Of a stretch of 64,000 nt of DNA, positions 33,738 through 41,977 are shown one piece after another (position 1 is the first letter of the stretch; every line of letters begins with the position of its first letter). The notes under the pieces were generated by a model. It had not been told where the DNA came from. It saw nothing but the letters and a program-made list of their open reading frames with translations, and searched no databases. Source of the DNA: an uncultured Bacteroidales bacterium (GTDB taxonomy: Bacteria > Bacteroidota > Bacteroidia > Bacteroidales > UBA932); the NCBI GenBank assembly GCA_934691625.1, contig CAKUTA010000012.1, positions 9,449 to 73,448 of the forward strand, in the 5' to 3' direction. The translations under genes were made by a program, and so were the position numbers.

Positions 33738-35969
33738 CTACTTGGTGCGGAACTCAGCCGTTCCACGGATATCGTCTGAAGCTGCGGCGAAATATGCGGT
33801 GAAGCTGTGTGCAGGGTCAAGAACCCAGCTGTGGGTGTCAGCATTGAAATATGCGAGATCCGATGCCGGAACCTTGAACTGGACAGTCTTTGTCTCGCCT
33901 GGAGCGAGGCTGACCTTTTCAAATGCCTTGAGCTCCTTGACAGGGCGGTCAAGTACAGGGTCGTGCTCTCCGATATACAGCTGCACGACCTCCTTGCCCT
34001 CGCGGGAGCCTATATTCTTTACCTTTACAGAAGCGTTGAGGGTTCCGTCAGCTGAAACGGACGGGCTTGCCTTGAAATCGCTGTATTCGAACTCGGTGTA
34101 GCTCAGGCCATGGCCGAATGCAAACAGCGGCTTGATGTTCCTGGTGTCGAACCAGCGGTAGCCGACATAGATTCCTTCCTTATATTTCACGTCATTGCCG
34201 CATGTGTATGCATCCAATGCATGTGCAGGTGAATCCTCGATTCGTATAGGGAATGAGAACGGAAGCTTTCCGCTAGGGTTAACCTTTCCGAATAAGACAT
34301 CGGCGATGGAATTTCCTGCCTGTGAGCCGCAGTACCAGCATTGGGTGATGGCAGGTATCTGACCAACCCAAGGCATGGCTACCGCATTTCCGCTGACGAG
34401 GCATACTGCAATATTTGGATTTGCTGCCGCAAGCGCCTCGATCACCTCATCCTGTCCGTAAGGAAGTCCGTAGGCGAGACGGTCAACGCCTTCACAATCC
34501 TGATGGGCATCCTTGTTGAGTCCGCCGAAGAAGAGTACTACGTCAGCCTCAACCGCTGCTTTAGATGCGTCTTCGATAAGCTGCTCAGCAGTGCGTGCCT
34601 CTGTGAGATCCTGCCCTGTGGTTACTCCATTGTATGAATTGGAGCTGCTGCCGATATAGCCTCTCTCGTAAATGACTTCTGCATTGTCCCCGACGGCTGC
34701 CAGTATTCCCTCAAGAGGAGAAATCTCATGCTGAACCTTCAGGGAGGAGGAACCACCTCCTACAGTCATCATCTTCACGGCGTTCTCCCCGACTACGAGA
34801 ATCTTCTTCTTCGAAGACAGGTCGATAGGAAGGACCTTTGAGCCGTCAGCTGAGGCATCGTTCTTCAGCAGCACGATTCCGTCTGCTCCTATCCGCCGTG
34901 CAGCATCGAGGTGCTCTGGAGAATTGAGCGAGCCGAAAGGCTTGTGGGTATTCATCGCTGTGCGGAAAATGAGTTTGAGTACGCGTCCTGCCTTGTCGTC
35001 AAGAGTCTTGAGCGATGCGCGTCCGTCACGGAGGCGCTCAAGGTATGGATCGGCAAGCATATAGCTGTCATAGCTGCTCTTGCCTTTGCTTGCCAGCCCG
35101 TCTGTCCATGTGCCGTACTCCAGGTCAAGCCCGTATTCTGCAGCCTGGTCAGGATCGCATGCCCCGCCCCAGTCGCTGATTACGGCTCCTCCGAAGTTCC
35201 ACTCGCCTTTAAGCACCCCGTCAAGGAGATATTTATTGTGGCAGACATGCTGCCCCTTGTAGAGGTTGTAGGATGCCATCACAGACCAGGCATCACCCTC
35301 CAGCACTCCTTTCTTGAATGCCGGCAGATAGATCTCATATAGCGCCCTGTCATCTACATCGACGTCAGCAGTATGGCGGTTGCATTCCTGGTCGTTCAGT
35401 GCGAAATGCTTCAGGCAGACAGCCACCCCGTTCTTCTGTACATTCTGTATGTAAGGTACACACATCTCACCTGCCAGAAACGGATCCTCTCCCATGTATT
35501 CGAAATTGCGTCCGTTGTAAGGTGTCCTGTATATGTTCACTCCAGGTCCGAGCAGCACATCCTTCTCGCGGTAGCGTGCCTCCTCGCCGATGCTTTTTCC
35601 GTACAATGCTGATGCCTCTCTGTCCCAGGTGGCTGCGAGGCAGGTCAATGCAGGAAAGGCCGTGCAGGAGTCGTTGGTCCATCCCGCCTGATCCCATTCG
35701 TCCCATTTCACTTCCGGCCTGATTCCGTGAGGTCCGTCGGTGCACCAGAGCTCAGGGATGCCGAGACGTTGTACGCCTGGAGACGAGAATTTGCTCTGGG
35801 CATGGAGAATTGCGACCTTCTCTTCCATTGTCATTCTTGAAAGGGCATCTGCGACTCTCTCATCAAGGCTCTTGCTCTCGTCCATATATACCGGCACATC
35901 CGGCTTTACGGAACACGATGCCGCCGCCATCATGACGAAAGAAAAAGCTGTCAGTAGATTTCGTTTCAT
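33738..35969 (-). CDS. GH3 family beta-glucosidase, lipoprotein
   Basis: The 743-residue enzyme begins MKRNLLTAFSFVMMAAASCS, a lipoprotein signal with the lipobox cysteine near residue 19, so it is likely membrane-anchored. The GH3 N-terminal barrel has LLGPGVNIYRTPYNGRNFEY and LKHFALNDQE, with the nucleophile Asp in VISDWGGAC near residue 266. The second domain (IVLLKNDASADGSKVLPIDL) and a C-terminal fibronectin type III-like domain complete a standard three-domain enzyme. Removal of terminal beta-linked glucose or xylose is expected. It lies 38 bases downstream of a glycerate kinase gene on the same strand. Confidence 0.93.
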   Translation of the reverse strand: MKRNLLTAFSFVMMAAASCSVKPDVPVYMDESKSLDERVADALSRMTMEEKVAILHAQSKFSSPGVQRLGIPELWCTDGPHGIRPEVKWDEWDQAGWTNDSCTAFPALTCLAATWDREASALYGKSIGEEARYREKDVLLGPGVNIYRTPYNGRNFEYMGEDPFLAGEMCVPYIQNVQKNGVAVCLKHFALNDQECNRHTADVDVDDRALYEIYLPAFKKGVLEGDAWSVMASYNLYKGQHVCHNKYLLDGVLKGEWNFGGAVISDWGGACDPDQAAEYGLDLEYGTWTDGLASKGKSSYDSYMLADPYLERLRDGRASLKTLDDKAGRVLKLIFRTAMNTHKPFGSLNSPEHLDAARRIGADGIVLLKNDASADGSKVLPIDLSSKKKILVVGENAVKMMTVGGGSSSLKVQHEISPLEGILAAVGDNAEVIYERGYIGSSSNSYNGVTTGQDLTEARTAEQLIEDASKAAVEADVVLFFGGLNKDAHQDCEGVDRLAYGLPYGQDEVIEALAAANPNIAVCLVSGNAVAMPWVGQIPAITQCWYCGSQAGNSIADVLFGKVNPSGKLPFSFPIRIEDSPAHALDAYTCGNDVKYKEGIYVGYRWFDTRNIKPLFAFGHGLSYTEFEYSDFKASPSVSADGTLNASVKVKNIGSREGKEVVQLYIGEHDPVLDRPVKELKAFEKVSLAPGETKTVQFKVPASDLAYFNADTHSWVLDPAHSFTAYFAAASDDIRGTAEFRTK

Positions 35970-36007
35970 ATCGATTGTTTTGTGTATTGGTTTTATATCC
36001 TACGAAT

Positions 36008-37159
36008 TTAGTTAAAAATTCTGAAAAATGTGGCTTTTCTGAAAACAATGCATGCTGTCCTGCGGAGGTTTTCTGCTGCAATGTCTGGTTTCATGGCCTT
36101 CTGGAGAGGCAACCCTCTGGCGTCAACCTCATAGATCCCGGTGAATCCTGCATTGGCAAGGATATCCTTGTCCTCAAGTCTTCCGCAGAAAGCAATGACG
36201 GGAATTTCCTGCGCTGACGCATATTTCAGTACGCCTGCCGGGGTCTTGCCATGGACTGTCTGGCGATCCATCTTGCCCTCGCCTGAGACCACCAGGCTGC
36301 ATCCGGATATCAACTCACTGAAATTTAATATGTCCAGCACTGTCTCGGCTCCGGGTTCCAGCTCCGCGCCCAGGAATGCCATGAAGGCTCCTCCTAGACC
36401 GCCGGCTGCACCGCTGCCAGGCATGCTGTATAGCTGCACGCCATTGAACCGCTCTATGACTCCGGCGAAAGATTCCATGCCACGTTCCAGCTCCTCTGTC
36501 ATTCCTGCATCTGCACCTTTCTGGGGAGCGAACATCCGTGATGCGCCGTCAGGACCGCAGAATGGAGTGTCCACGTCGCAGGCAATGCTGAAGTGGCATT
36601 GCGCCAGCTCCGGAATGGCGCAGGAGCAGTCCACCGAGGCAATCTTATGCAGTGAAGCCCCGCATCCGCGTACCTCGCATCCGTCATTGTCAATGAACCT
36701 GAATCCCAATGCTTCCAGCATTCCGGTGCCACCGTCGTCAGTGGCACTCCCTCCGATACCTATAATAAACCTGCGGCAGCCTTTCCTCAATGAGTCTAGA
36801 ATCATCTGGCCTGTTCCATAAGTGCTGGTCAGCATCGGGTTACGCTCTTCAGGCCTCAGCAGCGTCAGCCCGCTGGCCTGGGACATCTCCATGACTGCCA
36901 GATCTCCTGCTATGCAATATGATGCATTTATCGGACGGCCGAGAGGATCCTGCACATTGATGCTATGCATGGTGCCTGACAAGGCTCTGCACAGAGCCTC
37001 TGCCGTGCCCTCGCCTCCGTCTGCTACCGGAACCACTTTCACGTCAGCATCAGGAACTGCATCCAGTATCCCTGCTGCTATCGCATTACCTGCCTCTGCG
37101 GAAGAAAGCGAGCCCTTGAATGAGTCTGTGGCAATGATTATTCTTTTCAATGTGTTCAA
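36008..37159 (-). CDS. Glycerate kinase
   Basis: The 383-residue enzyme phosphorylates glycerate with ATP. It begins with IIIATDSFKGSLSSAEAGNA and continues VVPVADGGEGTAEAL, IIGIGGSATDDGGTGMLEAL and SLVVSGEGKMDRQTVHGKTP, all signatures of the GlxK/GarK family; lengths agree. The product feeds lower glycolysis. Position directly upstream of the GH3 gene suggests one transcript. The likely -7 box is TATTTTTG on the minus strand at 37197-37190, 31 bases before the start. Which of 2- or 3-phosphoglycerate is made cannot be told. Confidence 0.93.
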   Translation of the reverse strand: MNTLKRIIIATDSFKGSLSSAEAGNAIAAGILDAVPDADVKVVPVADGGEGTAEALCRALSGTMHSINVQDPLGRPINASYCIAGDLAVMEMSQASGLTLLRPEERNPMLTSTYGTGQMILDSLRKGCRRFIIGIGGSATDDGGTGMLEALGFRFIDNDGCEVRGCGASLHKIASVDCSCAIPELAQCHFSIACDVDTPFCGPDGASRMFAPQKGADAGMTEELERGMESFAGVIERFNGVQLYSMPGSGAAGGLGGAFMAFLGAELEPGAETVLDILNFSELISGCSLVVSGEGKMDRQTVHGKTPAGVLKYASAQEIPVIAFCGRLEDKDILANAGFTGIYEVDARGLPLQKAMKPDIAAENLRRTACIVFRKATFFRIFN

Positions 37160-37189
37160 TAATTAAGAATCTGACTTGCTGCCCTTATG

Positions 37190-37197
37190 CAAAAATA
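37190..37197 (-). promoter_or_regulatory. -7 box of the glycerate kinase gene
   Basis: TATTTTTG on the minus strand matches TAnnTTTG. It lies 31 bases before the start codon. No clear -33 element is seen. Confidence 0.45.
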
Positions 37198-37215
37198 GCG
37201 TATTCCTGCGATAAG

Positions 37216-37265
37216 AAGGAATTTTACCTCAAACAACTTTTCAATTATTTCAAAACAGCTTCTAA
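37216..37265 (-). repeat. Solo copy of the MITE end, inverted
   Basis: Fifty bases match the left end of the element at 26593-26643 in reverse orientation with about four differences. It lies between divergent genes and supplies the upstream part of the promoter for the lipoprotein gene at 37302. Confidence 0.7.
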
Positions 37266-37270
37266 ATGCC

Positions 37271-37278
37271 TATCTTTG
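37271..37278 (+). promoter_or_regulatory. -7 box of the gene at 37302
   Basis: TATCTTTG matches TAnnTTTG, with TTTC 19 bases upstream inside the solo repeat. It supports the internal start at 37302 rather than 37266. Confidence 0.5.
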
Positions 37279-37301
37279 AGAATACTTTGAAAGACAGGGC
37301 G

Positions 37302-38582
37302 ATGAAATTTTTTTATGCGCTGCCGGCAATGGTGGCTATAGCTATGGCGCTGCACTCATGCGCTGAGAAGAACAGGGTGGTAGAATACCCGATGGTGGAT
37401 TTCTATACGACAGAGACATTGGACATAAGCAGGATAGAACTGACAGACACCACTACCGTGCTGCATTTCAGTGCTGTATATCTTCCGAAATTCTGGATAA
37501 GGCTGGACAAGGGCACACATATCGTTGCCGGCGGAAAGAAACTTCCGTGCATAGGAAGTGACAAGCTTGTCCTTGGCGAGAAGTTCTATATCCCGGAGAG
37601 CGGCATGGATACATTCTCGCTCACATTTCCTGCGGTGCCTGACGGGGTGAAAAGCATAGACTTCTCCGAGGAGCGCTCCGGGGATGCATTCCGCATGTTC
37701 GGGATTGACCTGACAGGCAAGAAGAAGCCGCTGACTCTGGACGGGGTGCCGAAATCTGTCCGTATGGCTCCTGACAGGAATGTGGGGCTTCCGGAGATCC
37801 CTCTGAAGGACGGCGAGACAGCTGTCAATGTCCATCTGTATGGATATCATGCAGGCATAGGCAAAACTATCCGTCTTTATGTCAATAACCTGGAAAAGGA
37901 TCAGGAAGAATATTTTGTCAGGATAGATACGGCGGCTGCCTATGCATCATCCGAATTCCATCTGGACGGCCCTGCGGAAATGGTCATTACACATCCTGTA
38001 TATGTTGATTTCATGGCGGCTCCCGGAGAGACGCTGGATATGTATGTGGATCTGACGGCCCACTCATACGATGTCCGCAGGAAGCATTGCCCTGCAGCTG
38101 CCGCTGGTGAATCTCCTCGCCCCGCAGTATATTTCGACGGCTATTATTCGGCATTGAACTACTACCTGAACAACGAAAACAGTGATGAACTGCCGTTTTC
38201 TCCTTTCCTTGCTGGCGAAGGAATCGACTGGAGATGGACGGATGCCGAGTATGCGGACAATGTCATAAGACGGTACAGAGAGTTTGCAGACTCGCTAGCG
38301 AAAGTCCCGGCAGCGGCATCTGTCAAGGAATTCTATGCCGGAGGGCTGAAGAACTCCGCTCTAGACGCCTTCTGCAATTCTGTGTATATGAGGCGTTCAA
38401 GCTTTTGTGACGAGAACGGGTGGGGCGTCAAGGTACCGGATTTCAAGCCTCTTTCTCCGGAGACGCTTTCCAGGATTACGGAAATCGTCGATGTCAATGA
38501 TTCTTCACTGATGCAGTGCATGGATGCATTATCATATATGAGGGCACGTTCCAGTCTGAAAGTTTCTGATCCTCTGGAATAG
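37302..38582 (+). CDS. Lipoprotein resembling the N-terminal domain of TlpA-like proteins, no thioredoxin domain
   Basis: The start MKFFYALPAMVAIAMALHSC gives a lipoprotein signal with cysteine 20. The ORF begins 12 codons earlier, but a promoter -7 box lies inside that extension. The first 150 residues (TLDISRIELTDTTTVLHFSA, FWIRLDKGTHIVAGGKKLPC, IPESGMDTFSLTFPAVPDGV) resemble the sandwich domain that precedes thioredoxin in many Bacteroidota TlpA-like lipoproteins. Here the protein ends at 426 residues with no CxxC thioredoxin motif. It may be a truncated member or a separate family; I cannot decide. A terminator follows at 38652. Confidence 0.65.
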   Translation: MKFFYALPAMVAIAMALHSCAEKNRVVEYPMVDFYTTETLDISRIELTDTTTVLHFSAVYLPKFWIRLDKGTHIVAGGKKLPCIGSDKLVLGEKFYIPESGMDTFSLTFPAVPDGVKSIDFSEERSGDAFRMFGIDLTGKKKPLTLDGVPKSVRMAPDRNVGLPEIPLKDGETAVNVHLYGYHAGIGKTIRLYVNNLEKDQEEYFVRIDTAAAYASSEFHLDGPAEMVITHPVYVDFMAAPGETLDMYVDLTAHSYDVRRKHCPAAAAGESPRPAVYFDGYYSALNYYLNNENSDELPFSPFLAGEGIDWRWTDAEYADNVIRRYREFADSLAKVPAAASVKEFYAGGLKNSALDAFCNSVYMRRSSFCDENGWGVKVPDFKPLSPETLSRITEIVDVNDSSLMQCMDALSYMRARSSLKVSDPLE

Positions 38583-38651
38583 ATGCTTTTTCTGAACAGG
38601 TGTGGTAAATTATTGTATATTAATAAATTAGATTAGTGCGGCGTAAATATG

Positions 38652-38692
38652 AAAAAGCCCGGACCTATATTTTTTCATAGGTCCGGGCTTTT
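38652..38692 (+). terminator. Strong hairpin terminator
   Basis: AAAAGCCCGGACCTAT pairs with ATAGGTCCGGGCTTTT, with T runs on both sides, so it works in both directions. It separates the lipoprotein gene from the ABC operon. Confidence 0.9.
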
Positions 38693-38794
38693 GTATATTC
38701 TTATAAATAGCTGTGTGATAAACTTTTATGTGAATCTCAATAGTCCAGGAGGTTCGGAATCATGCCTTGAAGTCAAGAAAAATCATTGAATCTA

Positions 38795-38849
38795 TTGCAG
38801 ATATGAAAATGTGTTGTATCTTTGCAGTGTATTAATAAACTCATACACT
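38795..38849 (+). promoter_or_regulatory. Promoter and operator of the ABC-GntR operon
   Basis: TTG at 38795 is followed after 19 bases by TATCTTTG (38817-38824). Immediately after comes a perfect inverted repeat, AGTGTAT at 38826-38832 and ATACACT at 38843-38849, ending one base before the ATG at 38850. GTGTA/TACAC palindromes suit YtrA-type GntR regulators, one of which is encoded in the operon. Confidence 0.6.
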
Positions 38850-39680
38850 ATGATACAAATTGAAAATCTGGGTTTCAGCTATGGAAAAGTTCCGGTGCTG
38901 AAGAACATAACGATGAGCCTTGAACCTGGCAGGATATACGGGCTCCTCGGCGAAAACGGAGTGGGGAAGACCACGCTGCTGACATTGCTCTGCGGACTTA
39001 AGCGGGCATTGGACGGAAGCATAAAAGTTGACGGCATAGACCCTTACAGCCGTGATCCTGAACTTCTTGCAAGGCAGTTCTATCTCGCTGACGAGATGCC
39101 TGTGCTGCCGATAAAAGCTGTGGAATATGCGAAAGCGACAGGCGAGTTCTGGCCGCAGTACAGCCAGGAGCGGTTCCTGGAGATAATGGAGCTGTTCGAG
39201 AATGATCCGCAGAAGAAGCTCAATGCTATGTCAACAGGCCAGCTGAAAAAGACCTATATATCTCTTTCCCTTGCTCTTGGCTGCAAGTATCTGTATCTGG
39301 ATGAGCCGACTAACGGGCTGGACATCCCGTCTAAGGCTCAGTTCAGGAGCGCACTTATGAAATATACTGCCGAGGACAGCACGGTCATAATATCCACTCA
39401 TCAGGTCCGCGATCTGGAGAATATCATTGATCCGATAATAATACTGGATCGCCAGGATGTGCTGCTGAATGCAAGCATCGAGACCATCTCCCGGAATATC
39501 TATTTCGATTATGGCTCGCAGCTGTATCCGGAGTCTCTTTACAGCGAGCAGCTTCCTGGAGGATTTATCCAGGTATATCTTAACGCGGATGGAGCTGAAA
39601 GCAAGGTGAATATAGAGGCTCTCTTCAATGCCGTACACAAGAACAAGGAATTAATCAAAGGACTTTTCCAAATAAAGTAA
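38850..39680 (+). CDS. ABC transporter ATP-binding protein
   Basis: The 276-residue ATPase starts MIQIENLGFSYGKVPVLKNI; the longer frame to 38811 runs through the promoter. Walker A is GLLGENGVGKTTLLTLLCG (about 32-50), the signature reads MSTGQLKKTYISLSLALG with STGQ in place of the usual SGGQ, and Walker B with the D-loop is YLYLDEPTNGLD. It pairs with the permease that starts 4 bases later. The GntR regulator and a DUF2807 protein follow. The gene set is typical of Bacteroidota envelope-stress or drug-export operons; the substrate is unknown. Confidence 0.9.
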   Translation: MIQIENLGFSYGKVPVLKNITMSLEPGRIYGLLGENGVGKTTLLTLLCGLKRALDGSIKVDGIDPYSRDPELLARQFYLADEMPVLPIKAVEYAKATGEFWPQYSQERFLEIMELFENDPQKKLNAMSTGQLKKTYISLSLALGCKYLYLDEPTNGLDIPSKAQFRSALMKYTAEDSTVIISTHQVRDLENIIDPIIILDRQDVLLNASIETISRNIYFDYGSQLYPESLYSEQLPGGFIQVYLNADGAESKVNIEALFNAVHKNKELIKGLFQIK

Positions 39681-39684
39681 TATC

Positions 39685-40524
39685 ATGAACAATATATTCT
39701 CATTCGGCCGTTTCGGCAGATATTTCAAATATGATCTTCGCCGCTGGGTATCTACTTATGGGCCCACATTGCTGCTCATGGCGGCAGTCCCGGTGATACT
39801 ATATACTTTTACAGGAGTTTATTCGCTGCTGTTCGGCGGAGAGTGGAGCACACCGGGGGAGACCACCAGGATAATTATCGGTGTGATTGTCTCTGCCATC
39901 ATGGTCATCACTTATCCTGCCAGTGTCTATGGCTATATCACGGATAAGCGTGCCGGTTCAGCCTTTATTCTGATTCCTGCTTCCGTGTTCGAGAAGTTTC
40001 TGTCAATGCTCCTGAACACGGTAGTCATAGTCCCCCTGGTTTTCGGCATTATATATATGTCGCTTGACGGGCTTATCTGCCTTATCGACAGCAGCTGCGG
40101 AGGCTCATTGTTCTCATCTGCCGCACGTGGCATCGAGGCTTTGGCTACATTTGCATTCGCCAGTGACGCCCCTATACATGTCAGCATCCTCTCCCTGTAT
40201 CTTAGCTCCGCCGCGACGACATTGTTCTTCCTCCTTGGCGCGATCTTCTTCAGGAAGCATAAGATTCTCTATCCGATTCTTATTGTGATCGGCTTCCAGA
40301 TGATATTCAGCATGCTGTTCGGCTTACTGATGACAGTGGGGCTGATAGATGTGGATAATTTCGTGACATGGGGAGGCCGTCTGGCTGAACGTTTTCTGAT
40401 GAATCCTGACTTTATGAACTGGGCTATACCTGCATACAATTTCCTGGCGACACTTTGGGATATCATTGTCTTTGCGGCTCTTGCCGCTGCGGTATATTTC
40501 CGTCTGAAAACCATTAAACAATAA
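39685..40524 (+). CDS. ABC transporter permease, ABC-2 type
   Basis: The 279-residue protein has about six hydrophobic helices: PTLLLMAAVPVILYTFTGV, IIIGVIVSAIMVITYPASVY, FLSMLLNTVVIVPLVFGIIY, LYLSSAATTLFFLLGAIFF, ILYPILIVIGFQMIFSMLF and LWDIIVFAALAAAVYF. It is encoded 4 bases after the ATPase and 6 bases before the regulator. It would form the membrane channel of the transporter. No substrate motif is visible. Confidence 0.82.
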   Translation: MNNIFSFGRFGRYFKYDLRRWVSTYGPTLLLMAAVPVILYTFTGVYSLLFGGEWSTPGETTRIIIGVIVSAIMVITYPASVYGYITDKRAGSAFILIPASVFEKFLSMLLNTVVIVPLVFGIIYMSLDGLICLIDSSCGGSLFSSAARGIEALATFAFASDAPIHVSILSLYLSSAATTLFFLLGAIFFRKHKILYPILIVIGFQMIFSMLFGLLMTVGLIDVDNFVTWGGRLAERFLMNPDFMNWAIPAYNFLATLWDIIVFAALAAAVYFRLKTIKQ

Positions 40525-40530
40525 TTGATT

Positions 40531-40869
40531 ATGGAATTTGACAGTAATAAACCGATATATCTTCAGATTCTGGACAATATATGCGACCAGATTCTGGACG
40601 GCACACTGAAGCCTGACGGGCGTATCCTGTCGGTCAGGGAGTACGGCGCCAACCTGGGTGTCAATCCCAATACGATAATGCGCTCCTACGAGAAGCTGAC
40701 AAATGACGGTGTCATCTATAATAAGCGTGGACTGGGATATTTCATCTCCCCTGACGCCAAGGAGAAAGTGCTGGATATAAAACGTAAGGAATTTATAGAT
40801 ACGGCCTTGCCGAAGATACGCCGCCAGATGCAGCTGCTCGGGATAGGACCGGAAGTTTTTACAGAATAA
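40531..40869 (+). CDS. GntR family transcriptional regulator, YtrA type
   Basis: The 112-residue protein has the GntR winged helix (PIYLQILDNICDQILDGTLK, SVREYGANLGVNPNTIMRSY, KRGLGYFIS) and a short C-terminal tail of about 40 residues instead of a large effector domain, as in the YtrA subfamily. I start at MEFDSNK (40531); the ORF includes two residues upstream. Such proteins usually repress their own operon through palindromes near the first gene. The inverted repeat at 38826-38849 is the candidate site. Confidence 0.9.
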   Translation: MEFDSNKPIYLQILDNICDQILDGTLKPDGRILSVREYGANLGVNPNTIMRSYEKLTNDGVIYNKRGLGYFISPDAKEKVLDIKRKEFIDTALPKIRRQMQLLGIGPEVFTE

Positions 40870-40881
40870 AATTATAATGCA

Positions 40882-41697
40882 ATGAGAACAGTAAGATATA
40901 TGGCAGCAGTGGCTGCGGTAGCTATATGCGCGTCTTCATGCGCAATCAGATTCGACAAGAAGAAGATCCTTGCGGAACTTTCCGGCATTGAGGTGATAAA
41001 TCCGAGCGATGTCCAGGTAAGGAAGGATACGGCTGTGGGAAGGTTCAATGCCTTGGTCTGCAGGGGAAATGTGGAGGTGAAGCTTGTTCAGGATGATGTG
41101 CCCGATAATGTGAACATCACAGCTCCTGACAATGTGATGCCTTATATAAAGGCAGATGTCGAGGACGGGATTCTCAATATCCGCTGCGACACTAAGGACA
41201 AGGTCTATACGGGCAGCTGCGACATTACAGTGACAGTTCATTCTCCGTCGCTCAGGTCACTTGATATCGTGGGCTCGTCAGAGTTCAGCTGCGGTTCTCT
41301 GAATATTCCAGGCGACACATTGTCAGTCAGTCTTTCCGGAAGCGGAGAAGCCGATTTCGGGATGCTCGCTTCAGCGGCGGTTAAAATCTCGGTTGCAGGT
41401 TCTGCGGAACTTGGCATTGAGAGTGCAGAGACCGGAAGAATTGATGTATCTGTCGCAGGAAGTGGCGAAGTAGATATCGACGGCATAAGGGCTGATGAGG
41501 TCAATGCGGAAGTCGCAGGAAGCGGCTCCGTGGAGCTGAACGGCACAGCTGGCACAGCATCGTTAAGTGTGGCGGGTTCAGGCGAGGTCGATGCTGAGAA
41601 ATTGAAATGTCCGTCGGTTTCGGCAGAAGTGAGAGGCAGTGGCAGCATATCGTATCAGGGACCGGATGGACGTATAAAGTCAAGTACATCAAAGTGA
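40882..41697 (+). CDS. DUF2807 (GIN domain) lipoprotein
   Basis: The 271-residue protein has a lipoprotein signal (MRTVRYMAAVAAVAICASSC) and a C-terminal DUF2807 domain of repeated beta-helix turns: SLSGSGEADFG, SVAGSAELG, SVAGSGEVD, EVAGSGSVELNG, SVAGSGEVDAE. The regular 20-residue GSG repeats fit the domain's stacked fold. Proteins of this type commonly follow GntR and ABC genes in Bacteroidota and act at the cell surface or periplasm with unknown ligand. It is the last gene of the operon; a hairpin (41723-41764) without a T run follows. Confidence 0.85.
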   Translation: MRTVRYMAAVAAVAICASSCAIRFDKKKILAELSGIEVINPSDVQVRKDTAVGRFNALVCRGNVEVKLVQDDVPDNVNITAPDNVMPYIKADVEDGILNIRCDTKDKVYTGSCDITVTVHSPSLRSLDIVGSSEFSCGSLNIPGDTLSVSLSGSGEADFGMLASAAVKISVAGSAELGIESAETGRIDVSVAGSGEVDIDGIRADEVNAEVAGSGSVELNGTAGTASLSVAGSGEVDAEKLKCPSVSAEVRGSGSISYQGPDGRIKSSTSK

Positions 41698-41940
41698 CTT
41701 TCAGGCGGGTAGAATGATGATCAATGTCCGTGAGCCGTTTTATTATGAACGTGTCACGGACATTGTTGTGCAGTAGAGCCTGTTCTGCGGCATTGTGGCG
41801 TACTTGACTTTGTATGCCTGGCCGTCGGACAGCGGGCTTGCCGTCTTCTCTATATGTGCGAACCGGACACAGGGCAATGCTGAAAAACGTTATCTTTATG
41901 TCATTTGGTCGAAATATTTTATATTATGTGGTTGTAAATC

Positions 41941-41977
41941 TAATTTTGTCGCTGTTTTTACAATTAAAAGCGACGAA
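41941..41977 (+). promoter_or_regulatory. Promoter region with inverted repeat before the FadL-like gene
   Basis: TAATTTTG (41941-41948) matches the -7 box. GTCGCT at 41948-41953 pairs with AGCGAC at 41969-41974, just before the ATG at 41978. The inverted repeat may be an operator. Other DNA from 41698 to 41940 shows only a hairpin at 41723-41764. Confidence 0.45.

Noticed and set aside
41723-41764. Hairpin after the DUF2807 gene as a terminator
   Set aside because: Arms are good but no T run follows, so I do not call it a terminator.
41795-41977. N-terminal extension of the FadL-like gene
   Set aside because: It overlaps a promoter -7 box and precedes a clear signal peptide at 41978.
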